Shown piece after piece: positions 32,811 through 40,938 of a stretch of DNA of 42,154 nucleotides. The notes under the pieces were generated by a model. The model was given only the letters and a program-made list of their open reading frames with translations, did not search any database and was not told the origin of the DNA. The stretch is from Bradyrhizobium niftali. GTDB taxonomy: Bacteria; Pseudomonadota; Alphaproteobacteria; Rhizobiales; Xanthobacteraceae. The DNA lies in NCBI RefSeq assembly GCF_004571025.1, contig NZ_SPQT01000046.1, positions 1 to 42,154 of the forward strand, read 5' to 3'. Both the position numbers and the translations under genes were made by a program. Position 1 is the stretch's first letter. Each line of letters starts with the position of its first letter.

Positions 32811-33134
32811 GAGCTTGAGCTCCGGGAATGTGTGTCAGCGAAGAGCGCGGGTGGCGCGCGGGCAACAAAATCGTCAGCGCAGCTTTTAGGCTGCGCGCGT
32901 AAGCTCTGACGTTGCCGAGGTCGCGAAGCGTCCGAAGAACCGGCCAGGCAGCCGCGAGCGATCGTCGATGACGATGCGCTTGACGGGGGCGAGGCTGGTC
33001 AGATCTGGAAACATTCCAAGAATATATAGCAGGGAGATTTGGAAGCGCGAGGGCTTTGACGCGCACGGCTGACGCAACAAAAAAGCGCGGAGCCGAGCCC
33101 CGCGCTTTCTAGAACTTGCCTGGTGGGCGAAAGC
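32811..33134. other. leuC upstream region
   Basis: 324 bp between leuC and rplS. It holds the rplS terminator (33078-33108) and should hold the leuC promoter. An AT-rich CTATATATTC on the minus strand near 33019-33028 is conspicuous in this GC-rich DNA, and a 42-codon reading frame MFPDLTSLAP... runs from 33014 to 32886. Its TAA stop lies in the loop of a 7-bp hairpin (32877-32896, GCGCAGC/GCTGCGC). Whether this is a leader peptide is unclear; it shows no run of Leu codons. Confidence 0.4.
33078..33108 (-). terminator. intrinsic terminator of rplS
   Basis: On the minus strand AAAGCGCGG and CCGCGCTTT form a 9-bp stem, followed by TTTTG. It starts 27 bp past the rplS stop. Confidence 0.88.
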
Positions 33135-33515
33135 TTACTCGCCGACGGCCGCCGCGCGGTCCTGCTTCTCGACGATGCGGGCCGACTTGCCGCGAAGGTT
33201 GCGGAGGTAATACAGCTTGGCGCGACGCACCTTGCCGCGGCGCACCACCTTGATCGAGTCGATCATCGGCGACATCACCGGGAACACGCGCTCGACGCCC
33301 TCGCCGTACGAAATCTTGCGCACGGTGAAGCTCTCGTTGAGGCCACCGCCGGAACGGCCGATGCAGACGCCTTCATAGGCCTGCACGCGGGTGCGGTCGC
33401 CTTCGACGACCTTCACGTTGACGATCACGGTGTCGCCGGGGCCGAATTCCGGAATGTCCTTGCCGGCGGACAGCTTGTCGAATTGCTCTTGTTCGAGCTG
33501 CTTGATCAGGTTCAT
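33135..33515 (-). CDS. rplS: 50S ribosomal protein L19
   Basis: 126 residues of the L19 family, a component at the 30S/50S interface. The N-terminus MNLIKQLEQEQFDKLSAGKD is slightly longer than in E. coli, as usual in alphaproteobacteria. FGPGDTVIVNVKVVEG, FTVRKISYGEGVERVFPVMS and RRAKLYYLRNLRGKSARI are diagnostic. GGAG 8 nt upstream fixes the ATG. It is 110 bp after trmD and ends in a strong terminator, so it is the last gene of this translation block. Confidence 0.98.
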   Translation of the reverse strand: MNLIKQLEQEQFDKLSAGKDIPEFGPGDTVIVNVKVVEGDRTRVQAYEGVCIGRSGGGLNESFTVRKISYGEGVERVFPVMSPMIDSIKVVRRGKVRRAKLYYLRNLRGKSARIVEKQDRAAAVGE

Positions 33516-33625
33516 GGGTAAATCTCCATCGGCGCGCCCAGCCTTTTCAAACGGGGGCTGCGCGAAATTCGTCTATCCAGCCATTGCGGATTTGGCCGCT
33601 GCTATAAGGCAAGCCGGAGCGTTTG

Positions 33626-34393
33626 TCACCCGTCTGTCTTGTTTTTTGGCGTTTTTTGGCGACCGGCCCGATTCGGGGCCTTGACCGGGATTTGGGCCGA
33701 CAAATCGGGCCGCCGGGCCGCCGTCAGGGCCTCGGATTCGGCCCGCCGCCAGGCCGCGACCTTGGCGTGGTCGCCGGAGGTCAGGATCTCGGGGATCGGG
33801 ACCCCCTCGAACAGCTGCGGACGGGTATATTGGGGGTATTCGAGCAGGCCGTCGGAGAAGCTTTCCTCGGTTCCCGAGGCCTCCTTGCCCATCACCCCCG
33901 GCAGCAGCCGGACGCAGGCGTCAATCAGCGCCAGGGCCGCGATTTCGCCCCCGGACAGCACGTAATCGCCGATCGAGACCTCCTCCAGGCCCCGTCCGTC
34001 GATCACCCGCTGGTCGATCCCCTCGAACCGCCCACAGACGATCAAGGGGCCAGGGCCCTGGGTGAGTTCCACGACGCGGGCCTGGGTCAATGGCCGACCC
34101 CGCGGGCTCATCAGCAGGCGGGGCCGCTCTTTTGAAGAATCCTGGCCAATCTCCGCCGCGTCGATGGCGGCCGCCAGAACATCCGCCCGCAGCACCATGC
34201 CCGGGCCGCCGCCGGCGGGGGTGTCGTCGACGCTGCGATGCCGGTCGGTGGCGGACGCCCGGATGTCCCGCGCCTCCAGCTCCCAAACTCCGGAGGCCAG
34301 CGCCCGGCCGGCCAGGCTCACGCCGAGCGGTCCCGGAAACATCTCCGGAAACAGCGTCAGCACCGTCGCGCGCCAGGGTGAGGAAGTCGTCAT
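33626..34393 (-). CDS. trmD: tRNA (guanine-N1)-methyltransferase TrmD
   Basis: A 255-residue SPOUT methyltransferase that makes m1G37 in tRNAs reading CNN and some other codons, preventing +1 frameshifts. The knot is seen as RHRSVDDTPAGGGPGMVLRA (51-70), IVCGRFEGIDQRV (118-130) and SIGDYVLSGGEIAALALIDA (140-159). The C-terminal QYTRPQLFEGVPIPEILTSG segment follows. The ribosome-binding site before the ATG is weak. Usually trmD follows rimM directly; here an MFS and a LysR gene intervene. Confidence 0.97.
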   Translation of the reverse strand: MTTSSPWRATVLTLFPEMFPGPLGVSLAGRALASGVWELEARDIRASATDRHRSVDDTPAGGGPGMVLRADVLAAAIDAAEIGQDSSKERPRLLMSPRGRPLTQARVVELTQGPGPLIVCGRFEGIDQRVIDGRGLEEVSIGDYVLSGGEIAALALIDACVRLLPGVMGKEASGTEESFSDGLLEYPQYTRPQLFEGVPIPEILTSGDHAKVAAWRRAESEALTAARRPDLSAQIPVKAPNRAGRQKTPKNKTDG

Positions 34394-34458
34394 CGCCGCT
34401 GGTTAGGGCATTGCGGCCGACAGGTCGAGGCCCCGGATTCGCGAGATCTTTGGATTCC

Positions 34459-35682
34459 TCAGGCTCGCCGGCCATCCGACAGATGCGATGCCAGCAGCAG
34501 CGCCAGCGGGCATATCGCGAGTGCCGTGACCGCCGTCGCCGCGGTGGCCAGCGTCGGACCAAGGGCGTCGCCGAGCAGGCCGTAGAACACCGGCGCGATG
34601 GCGCCCGATCCGATCGTGCCGGTGTAGAACAGCGCGAAGGCGCGCTCGGTGCGATGAGGCGATGTGAGCTCGGGGACCGTGCCGTAGAGCACCGAGGACG
34701 TGCCGTTGAGCATCACGCCGAGCAGCGGCAGCACGATGATCGCCGGGATCAGCGGCAATACCAGCACCGCGAGGATCAGCGCGGCGGTGCCGCCCTCGGT
34801 GAGAAGCACGGTGCGGATCGTGCCGATCCGTTCGCCGAGCCAGCCGCAGGTGAATTTGCCGGCGGCGCCGCCGATGAACACCATCGCCAGCGCAACGCCG
34901 CTCGTCGGCAGCGAGGCGCCCTTGTCGCGCAGCAGGAACGGCAGGAAGGTGAGGAAGCCCATCCGCACTGCGCTGTCGAGAATCCCGATCGCGAGCAGCC
35001 AGGAGAAGCCGCCGCGGCCGGCATGCGTGCCTTGCGCCGTGACCGCTGATTTCTGCGCAAAGCCCTTGCCGACGGCCGGCATCAGCAGCGCGAGGCAGAG
35101 TGCAACGAGCAGGCCCATGAGTGCAACCAGAAGCAGCGCATGCCGCCACGACATGACCACCAGCAGCATCGCCGTGAGAGCCGGGAGCGCCGCCTTGCCG
35201 AGATCGCCGCTGAAATTATAGATGCCGAGTGGTCCGCGCGCGGCCTTGCCATAGGCGCGCGACACCGCGGCCGAGGCGAGCGGATGCTGCGTGCTCGAAC
35301 CCGCGCCTGAAACGAGGAGCGCAAGGCCCAGCCCCACGACGCCGCCGGACAGTCCGGCCAGGACGTAGCCGAGCGCGGCCAACAGCGTGCCGAGCGCGAG
35401 CAGGATCTTGCCGTCGATCCGCTCGGCGAGGCGGCCGACCGGGATTTGCAGCCCGGCCATGGCGCCGGAATAGAGCCCGCGCATCACCGCCAAAAGGCCG
35501 TAGCTGAGCGCGAACTCGGCCTGCCAGACCGGCAGCAGCACATAGATCAGGTCGGTGTAGCCATCGTGGAGGGCGTGATTGATGCCGGTCGCCGCCAGCG
35601 TGCGGCGCGGCTTGCTCAGCGTTCCCTCGTCAGGGGCGGCCGCTTGCGGTTGCGATAGAAAACCTGAAGAAAGATTTGCCAC
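34459..35682 (-). CDS. MFS transporter (fosmidomycin-resistance Fsr-like)
   Basis: 407 residues from a GTG at 35682; another in-frame GTG at 35763 is possible but lacks a ribosome-binding site and would leave only 48 bp to the divergent LysR gene. The N-terminal region INHALHDGYTDLIYVLLPVW and LLAVMRGLYSGAMAGLQIPV match Fsr-like exporters. About 12 hydrophobic segments occur, with the usual central loop. Fsr exports fosmidomycin in E. coli; the natural substrate here is unknown. It is divergent from a LysR regulator that probably controls it, and 65 bp upstream of trmD in the same direction, so read-through into trmD is possible. Confidence 0.85.
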   Translation of the reverse strand: MANLSSGFLSQPQAAAPDEGTLSKPRRTLAATGINHALHDGYTDLIYVLLPVWQAEFALSYGLLAVMRGLYSGAMAGLQIPVGRLAERIDGKILLALGTLLAALGYVLAGLSGGVVGLGLALLVSGAGSSTQHPLASAAVSRAYGKAARGPLGIYNFSGDLGKAALPALTAMLLVVMSWRHALLLVALMGLLVALCLALLMPAVGKGFAQKSAVTAQGTHAGRGGFSWLLAIGILDSAVRMGFLTFLPFLLRDKGASLPTSGVALAMVFIGGAAGKFTCGWLGERIGTIRTVLLTEGGTAALILAVLVLPLIPAIIVLPLLGVMLNGTSSVLYGTVPELTSPHRTERAFALFYTGTIGSGAIAPVFYGLLGDALGPTLATAATAVTALAICPLALLLASHLSDGRRA

Positions 35683-35811
35683 GACCTCAAATCCGAATCT
35701 GTCGAAAGACGAAGCTGTGTAAGTGCCTTGGCCCTCACTATGCGGCCTTCCAGAATCCGTCACAAACCAGTAATAATCGGATCATGCGCTAGAAATTCTA
35801 TTGTATGGCCC
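35683..35811. promoter_or_regulatory. divergent control region of the MFS and LysR genes
   Basis: 129 bp between the chosen starts. It holds ATCCG (35755-35759) and CGGAT (35778-35782) as a loose inverted repeat around an AT-rich TAATAAT stretch, a layout that could be a LysR-type operator overlapping both promoters. Evidence is positional and weak. Confidence 0.35.
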
Positions 35812-36732
35812 ATGTTCGTTCCTCGCCGCAGCCTGCCGCCCCTGAACGCTGTCCGTGCCTTCGAGGCGGCGGCCCGGCTTGGCAGCTTCAAGGAGGCCGC
35901 GGTCGAGCTTGGCGTGACGCATGGCGCGGTCAGCCAGCAGATCCGCCTGCTCGAGACCTGGCTCGGGCCGCCGGCGCTGTTCCGGCGATCGGTGCGGCGG
36001 GTGGTGCTGACGCCGGCTGGCGCTGCGCTGCTCGCGGAGTTCGCGCCCGCGCTCGATCGCGTCTCGGCCGCCGTGCAGCAGCATCGCAAGCGCCGCGGCG
36101 AGGCGCCGGCCGCGGTGCTGCGCGTCAACGCGCTCGCGACGTTCAGCCTGCGCTGGCTGTTGCCGCGGATGACCAGGTTTCGTGCCGAGCATCCCGATAT
36201 CGAGGTGCAACTGTCGACGTCGAACGATGCGGTGGATGCCTTGCCCGAGCTGTTCGACGTGGTGATCCGCGGCGGCCCCGACACCTTTCACGGCTTTGCG
36301 TCGCGCTTCCTGTTGTCCGAGCAGCGGCTGCCGGTGTGCAGTCCCGCTCTGCGCACGAAGCTGCCGCTGACGGAGGTTGCGGATCTCAGCCGGCATACGC
36401 TGCTGCACGTCACCTCGATGCCGCGGCTGTGGCGTGACTGGCTGACCGATGCAGGCGAGTCCGCGCTGGAGGGCGCGGCGTCGCTGACCTTCGATCATTT
36501 CTATCTGACGCTTCAGGCCGCGCTCGACGGCCTCGGCGTCGCCATGGGACCGACGGCACTGATCGCCGACGATCTCGCGGCGGGCCGTCTGGTAACGCCG
36601 TTCCCGAACATCAGGCTGCCGGCCCGCAGCTACTTTGCTTATTTTCCTGAAGGGCGCGACGACGATCCGCATCGCGCGGTGTTCTGCGACTGGCTCGAGC
36701 AGCAGGGCCGTCAGACGGCTGAGCGCGGTTAG
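35812..36732 (+). CDS. LysR-family regulator (GcvA-like)
   Basis: 306 residues from the ATG at 35812, the natural N-terminus MFVPRRSLPPLNAVRAFEAA. A longer frame to 35728 lies in the control region. The helix-turn-helix LGSFKEAAVELGVTHGAVSQ continues into QIRLLETWLG. The effector domain (AVLRVNALATFSLRWLLPRM) and the tail WLEQQGRQTAERG are GcvA-like. It is divergent from the MFS gene. Its stop overlaps the convergent rimM stop by 4 bp, leaving no terminator between them. Confidence 0.92.
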   Translation: MFVPRRSLPPLNAVRAFEAAARLGSFKEAAVELGVTHGAVSQQIRLLETWLGPPALFRRSVRRVVLTPAGAALLAEFAPALDRVSAAVQQHRKRRGEAPAAVLRVNALATFSLRWLLPRMTRFRAEHPDIEVQLSTSNDAVDALPELFDVVIRGGPDTFHGFASRFLLSEQRLPVCSPALRTKLPLTEVADLSRHTLLHVTSMPRLWRDWLTDAGESALEGAASLTFDHFYLTLQAALDGLGVAMGPTALIADDLAAGRLVTPFPNIRLPARSYFAYFPEGRDDDPHRAVFCDWLEQQGRQTAERG

Positions 36733-37250
36733 CGCTCCTCGCTCTCCTCGCCCGCGATTTCCTCCGGCAGCGCGATCACGACGCGGCCGCCGGCGATGTC
36801 GACCTCCGGCACCACCGCATTGGAGAACGGCAGCAGCAGCGACGTGCCTTTGGGCGGCGCGATCTCGATGATGTCGCCGGCGCCGAAATTATGGATCGCG
36901 AGCACGCGGCCGAGCGCAGCGCCGTCCGTGGTGACGGCGGCGAGCCCGATCAGATCGGTGTGGTAATATTCGTCCTCATCCGTCGCGGGCAGTTTTGCGC
37001 GCGCGACATAGAGCTCGATGCCGTTGAGGCGCTCGGCCTCATCGCGGGTCGTGACGCCCTCGAACGTCGCGACCAGATGATCCCTGGCCTCGCGCGCCGT
37101 TGCTACCTCGAACTGGCGCTTGCCGTCCTTGGACAGCAGCGGGCCGTAGCGCTTCACCGCAAAAGGATCTTCGGTGAAGGTCCATAGTTTGACCGCACCG
37201 CGCACACCATGCGCGGCGCCGATCCGCGCGACGCAGACCAGCGCCGACAT
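36729..37250 (-). CDS. rimM: ribosome maturation factor RimM
   Basis: 173 residues that help 30S head assembly around S19. The N-terminal RimM barrel starts VCVARIGAAHGVRGAVKLWT and carries GVTTRDEAERLNGIELYV. The C-terminal PRC barrel has EYYHTDLIGLAAVTTDGAAL and ends with the PEVDIAGGRVVIALP strand. It is 9 bp after rpsP in the same direction. Its 3' end overlaps the LysR gene. No ribosome-binding site is obvious, so it may be coupled to rpsP. Confidence 0.95.
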   Translation of the reverse strand: MSALVCVARIGAAHGVRGAVKLWTFTEDPFAVKRYGPLLSKDGKRQFEVATAREARDHLVATFEGVTTRDEAERLNGIELYVARAKLPATDEDEYYHTDLIGLAAVTTDGAALGRVLAIHNFGAGDIIEIAPPKGTSLLLPFSNAVVPEVDIAGGRVVIALPEEIAGEESEER

Positions 37251-37259
37251 GGTCTGGCC

Positions 37260-37592
37260 TTAACCCTTCGCGGCGGCTTCGGCCTGCGCCTTGCGCTCCT
37301 TGCGCGGCACGGCCTTCTGCGGGTTGTTGCGGGCTTCGCGCTTCTTGACGCCGGCAGCGTCGAGGAAACGCGACACGCGGTCCGACGGCTGCGCGCCCTT
37401 GGCGACCCAGGCCTTCACCTTCTCCATGTCGAGCTTGAGGCGCGCCTCGTTGTCCTTCGGCAGCAGCGGGTTGAAATAGCCGAGACGCTCGATGAAGCGG
37501 CCATCGCGCGGGAAGCGCGAGTCGGCGACGACGACGTGATAGACGGGACGCTTCTTGGTGCCTGCGCGGGCGAGGCGGATAACGACGGACAT
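37260..37592 (-). CDS. rpsP: 30S ribosomal protein S16
   Basis: 110 residues. MSVVIRLARAGTKKRPVYHV opens the S16 fold; SRFPRDGRFIERLGYFNPLL and VKAWVAKGAQPSDRVSRFLD are further signatures. A basic Ala/Lys-rich tail of about 25 residues is longer than in E. coli, as usual in alphaproteobacteria. AAGGAG with a 6-nt spacer is a near-ideal ribosome-binding site. It lies 85 bp after ffh, with rimM next. Confidence 0.98.
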   Translation of the reverse strand: MSVVIRLARAGTKKRPVYHVVVADSRFPRDGRFIERLGYFNPLLPKDNEARLKLDMEKVKAWVAKGAQPSDRVSRFLDAAGVKKREARNNPQKAVPRKERKAQAEAAAKG

Positions 37593-37646
37593 TCAGTTCT
37601 CCTTCAAAGTACAGTTTGTTCGGTTGATTGGTATTCCGCGTTGCGC

Positions 37647-37663
37647 GGGACCGGTGCGGTCCC
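37647..37663. terminator. hairpin between ffh and rpsP
   Basis: GGGACC and GGTCCC pair around GGTGC, with more GCG/CGC pairing outside a bulge. No T-run follows on the minus strand, so it may attenuate or stabilise rather than terminate. Confidence 0.35.
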
Positions 37664-37677
37664 CCGCGACGAATTCC

Positions 37678-39225
37678 TCATTTCTTCTTGCCGGGAAAAC
37701 CGCCGAGCCCCGGCAGGGTCGGCTTGCCGCTGAGGCCCGTAAGCCCCGGCAAATTCGGTAGGCCGGAGCGAAGACCGGGCGGCAGATCCTTCGGCAGGCT
37801 GGGCAGGCCCTGCCCGCCGCCGCTCTGCATCTTCTCCTGCATTGCCTTCATCTCTTCGGGCGAGGGCATCTTCATGCCGCCGCCAAAGCCCATCGCCTGG
37901 GCGATGCCGGCGAGCGGGCCGCGCTTGCCCGAGCCCATGGCCTTCATCACGTCGGCCATGTTCCGGTGCATCTTGAGCAGCTTGTTGACCTGCTCGACGC
38001 TCTGGCCGCTTCCCGCGGCGATGCGCTTCTTGCGGCTGGCCTTGAGCAGGTCGGGATGACGGCGCTCGTCGCGCGTCATGGAATCGATCACCGCGACCTG
38101 GCGCTTCAGGATCTTGTCGTCGATGCCGGCGGCCGCGATCTGGTTCTTCATCTTGGCGATGCCGGGCATCATGCCCATCAGCCCGCTGATGCCGCCCATG
38201 TTCGCCATCTGCAACAGCTGCTCGCGCATGTCGTTGAGGTCGAACTGACCCTTGCGCATGCGCTCGGCGGTGCGCGCGGCCTTTTCGGCGTCGATGTTGG
38301 CGGCGGCACGTTCGACCAGCGACACCACGTCGCCCATGCCGAGGATGCGGCCGGCGATACGGTCGGGATGGAAATCTTCCAGCGCGTCGGTCTTTTCGCC
38401 GGTGCCGATCAGCTTGATCGGCTTGCCGGTGACGGCGCGCATCGACAGTGCCGCGCCGCCGCGGCCGTCGCCGTCCACACGGGTCAGCACGATGCCGGTG
38501 AGGCCGACGCGCTGATCGAACGCGCGCGCAAGGTTGACCGCGTCCTGGCCGGTGAGGCTGTCGGCGACCAGCAGCACTTCATGCGGATTGGCGGCGGCTT
38601 TGATCGCAGCCGCTTCCGCCATCATCTCTTCGTCGAGCGTGGTACGGCCGGCGGTGTCGAGCAGTACGATGTCGTAGCCGCCGAGCTTGCCGGCTTCGAG
38701 TGCGCGCTTCGCAATCTGCGGCGGCTGCTGGCCCGCCACGATCGGCAAGGTCGGAATGTCGAGGTCGCGGCCGAGCACGGCCAGCTGCTCCATCGCCGCC
38801 GGGCGATAGACGTCGAGCGAAGCCATCAGCACCTTGCGCTTGTCGCGCTGGACCAGGCGGCGGGCGAGCTTCGCGGTGGTGGTGGTTTTACCGGAGCCTT
38901 GCAGGCCGACCATCATGATCGGCACCGGCGGCACGGAATTGACGTCGATGGTCTGGCTTTCGGCGCCGAGCGTGTTGATCAGTTCGTCATGGACGATCTT
39001 GACCACCATCTGGCCGGGCGTGACCGACTTGACGACGGTGGCGCCGATCGCCTGCTCGCGGACGCGCTCGGTGAAGCTGCGCACCACCTCTAGCGCGACG
39101 TCGGCCTCCAGCAGCGCGCGGCGCACCTCGCGCATCGCGGCGTCGACGTCCTTTTCGGTCAGCGCACCGCGCCCCGTCAGACGATCGAGAATGCCACCAA
39201 GCCGTTCCGACAGATTGTCGAACAA
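37678..39225 (-). CDS. ffh: signal recognition particle protein Ffh
   Basis: 515 residues. The GTPase of the SRP, which targets nascent membrane proteins to FtsY. The N domain (ERLGGILDRLTGRGALTEKD) leads to the G domain, with P-loop GLQGSGKTTTTAKLA at 107-121 and DTAGRTTLDEEMMAEAAA, and TRVDGDGRGGAALS of the guanine-binding part. The Met-rich M domain (LLQMANMGGISGLMGMMPGI, SMTRDERRHPDLL, KLLKMHRNMADVMKAMGSG) binds SRP RNA and signal peptides. The C-terminal 50 residues are a Gly/Pro/Leu-rich tail ending FPGKKK, common in alphaproteobacterial Ffh. It is followed by rpsP 85 bp away. Confidence 0.98.
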   Translation of the reverse strand: MFDNLSERLGGILDRLTGRGALTEKDVDAAMREVRRALLEADVALEVVRSFTERVREQAIGATVVKSVTPGQMVVKIVHDELINTLGAESQTIDVNSVPPVPIMMVGLQGSGKTTTTAKLARRLVQRDKRKVLMASLDVYRPAAMEQLAVLGRDLDIPTLPIVAGQQPPQIAKRALEAGKLGGYDIVLLDTAGRTTLDEEMMAEAAAIKAAANPHEVLLVADSLTGQDAVNLARAFDQRVGLTGIVLTRVDGDGRGGAALSMRAVTGKPIKLIGTGEKTDALEDFHPDRIAGRILGMGDVVSLVERAAANIDAEKAARTAERMRKGQFDLNDMREQLLQMANMGGISGLMGMMPGIAKMKNQIAAAGIDDKILKRQVAVIDSMTRDERRHPDLLKASRKKRIAAGSGQSVEQVNKLLKMHRNMADVMKAMGSGKRGPLAGIAQAMGFGGGMKMPSPEEMKAMQEKMQSGGGQGLPSLPKDLPPGLRSGLPNLPGLTGLSGKPTLPGLGGFPGKKK

Positions 39226-39698
39226 TGCCGTTGTCCTGTTGCTGTCTTCCCGACGGGAAGAGCGCTCCGTTACTCACCGCTGTCATGCCCCGCGAAGGCG
39301 GGGCATCCAGTACGCCGCGGCTCCTCGGTTCCAGCCGAGCCGTCCTCGGAGTACTGGATCCCCCGCCTTCGCGGGGGACGACCACCCTCTCGTTCTTGGC
39401 CAAAGCCAGGATGCGATCTTCCAAACACCTTTGCGCCCGAGGGCGCATAGCGCTGTCGGGCGTTGACCTCTGGCCTCCGGGGCCAGTCGGCGGGTCGAAA
39501 AGAAAGCCTTTCCGAGAAAGTGGCGGGGTTAAACGCCGCTCCCGCCCAAAAGTCAAGGAAAGTTAGGGGGCCGGGGCCTGTTTGGGAAGGCAAGGCTTTG
39601 AAAACACGTCCTTTCCGGCGGTGGGTTCCTTTTCTTCTGCCTCCCGCCCATATAGGCGGTGATGCCTCACCGTCCGCACCATCCCTAGAAGCCCGCCC
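39226..39698. other. ffh upstream region with a family III repeat
   Basis: 473 bp between the divergent ffh and metallo-hydrolase genes. The family III palindrome occupies 39282-39382. The stretch 39383-39698 has several purine-rich tracts but no gene I can support and no recognisable SRP RNA. The promoters of both genes must lie here. Confidence 0.6.
39282..39382. repeat. palindromic intergenic element, family III
   Basis: GTCATGCCCCGCGAAGGCGG...CCAGTACGCCG and TACTGGATCCCC...CGGGGGACGAC arms. The interior matches the 12368-12468 copy closely. It is unusual in lying in a promoter region (57 bp upstream of ffh). Confidence 0.92.
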
Positions 39699-40763
39699 GT
39701 GCCGGTCACCCGCCGCCGCATTTTCGGACTGCTTGCCGGAGCCGGTGCGCTGGTCGGCGTCCCCTCGCTCTGGATGTCCCGCATGAAGACCTATGACGGT
39801 CCCGCCTCCGACCATTTCAACGGCCTGCACTTCTTCGATCCCGACGGCGCGCCGCCGAAATCGCTTCGCGAGGTGCTGCGCTGGCAGTTCAGCGGCAAGC
39901 GGCAGCGGGCGACCTGGCCGGAGTGGGTGCCGAGCCCCCATGCCGACACCCCGCCGGAGCGCGTTGACGGCGGCAAGGTGCGGCTCTCCTTCGTCGGGCA
40001 CGCCAGCTGGCTGATCCAGGCCGGCGGCCTCAACATCCTGGTCGATCCCGTCTGGTCCTCGCGGGTCTCGCCGGTCGCCTGGGCCGGGCCGAAGCGGCAC
40101 AACGATCCCGGCATCGCCTTCGAGAAGCTGCCGAAGGTCGACGTCGTGCTGGTCTCGCACGGCCATTACGATCACTTGGACATCGCGACGCTGTCGCGGC
40201 TCGCCAAGAATTTTGCTCCGCGGGTGGTCACGCCGCTCGGCAACGACGTGACGATGCGCAGCACCGACTCGTCGATCAAGGCCGAGGCGTTCGACTGGCA
40301 CGACCGCGTCGAGCTCGGCGGCGGCATCGCCGTGCATCTGGTTCCGACCCGGCACTGGACGGCGCGCGGCGTGTTCGATCGCAACAAGGCGCTGTGGGCG
40401 AGTTTCGTCTTGGAGACGCCGGCCGGGAAAATCTACGTCGTCTGCGATTCCGGCTATGGCGATGGCCGGCATTTCCGCCGCGTCGCCGAGAAGCACGGGC
40501 CGTTACGCCTGGCGATCCTCCCGATCGGCGCCTACGAGCCGCGCTGGTTCATGCGCGACCAGCACATGAATCCGGAAGACGCGGTGAAGGCGCTGCTCGA
40601 TTGCGGCGCGCAGGACGCCCTCGGGCATCATCACGGCACGTTCCAGCTCACGGATGAAGCGATCGACGCGCCGGCCAAGGCGCTGGTCGAAGCGCTGGAT
40701 ACTGCGAAGATCCCGCAGGAGCGGTTCGTCGCGATGAAGCCGGGGCAGGTGGTGGAGATTTAG
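39699..40763 (+). CDS. Tat-type metallo-beta-lactamase-fold hydrolase (NAPE-PLD-like)
   Basis: 354 residues with a GTG start; AGAAG lies 8 nt upstream. The N-terminus VTRRRIFGLLAGAGALVG is a twin-arginine signal or anchor. The MBL metal site is HGHYDHLD (His154, His156, Asp158, His159), with further ligands His219 in TRHW, Asp250 in VVCDSGYGD and the LGHHHGTF His near 310. LSFVGHASWLIQAGGLNILV and FEKLPKVDVVLVSHG match the NAPE-PLD/lipid-phosphodiesterase-like subgroup, whose bacterial substrates are mostly unknown. The product should act in the periplasm or at the membrane. Confidence 0.9.
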   Translation: MPVTRRRIFGLLAGAGALVGVPSLWMSRMKTYDGPASDHFNGLHFFDPDGAPPKSLREVLRWQFSGKRQRATWPEWVPSPHADTPPERVDGGKVRLSFVGHASWLIQAGGLNILVDPVWSSRVSPVAWAGPKRHNDPGIAFEKLPKVDVVLVSHGHYDHLDIATLSRLAKNFAPRVVTPLGNDVTMRSTDSSIKAEAFDWHDRVELGGGIAVHLVPTRHWTARGVFDRNKALWASFVLETPAGKIYVVCDSGYGDGRHFRRVAEKHGPLRLAILPIGAYEPRWFMRDQHMNPEDAVKALLDCGAQDALGHHHGTFQLTDEAIDAPAKALVEALDTAKIPQERFVAMKPGQVVEI

Positions 40764-40783
40764 GTCTCGCCAAACATCAAGCT

Positions 40784-40910
40784 GTCGTCCCGGCGAAGGC
40801 CGGGACCCATACCGCGTGATTTTTCATGCGTGGACGGTCGCAGTACCGAACTGCGAGTCTTCGCCAAACCACTCCCTGTGGTTATGGGTCCCGGCCTTCG
40901 CCGGGACGAC
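40784..40910. repeat. palindromic intergenic element, family VI
   Basis: GTCGTCCCGGCGAAGGCCGG...GGGACCCATACC and TTATGGGTCCCGGCC...CCGGGACGAC arms. It contains CGAGTCTTCGCCAAA (40854-40868), the complement of the core in the 14912 copy. It fills the convergent gap between the hydrolase (stop 40763) and the SIMPL gene (stop 40939). Confidence 0.92.
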
Positions 40911-40938
40911 ACCGTTGTTGTTGCGAATAGCGTGCCTC

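Noticed and set aside
39383..39698. SRP RNA (ffs) or another small RNA next to ffh
   Set aside because: The conserved SRP RNA core (GGAAG...AGCAG...) was not found, and no stable long hairpin with a terminator is visible.
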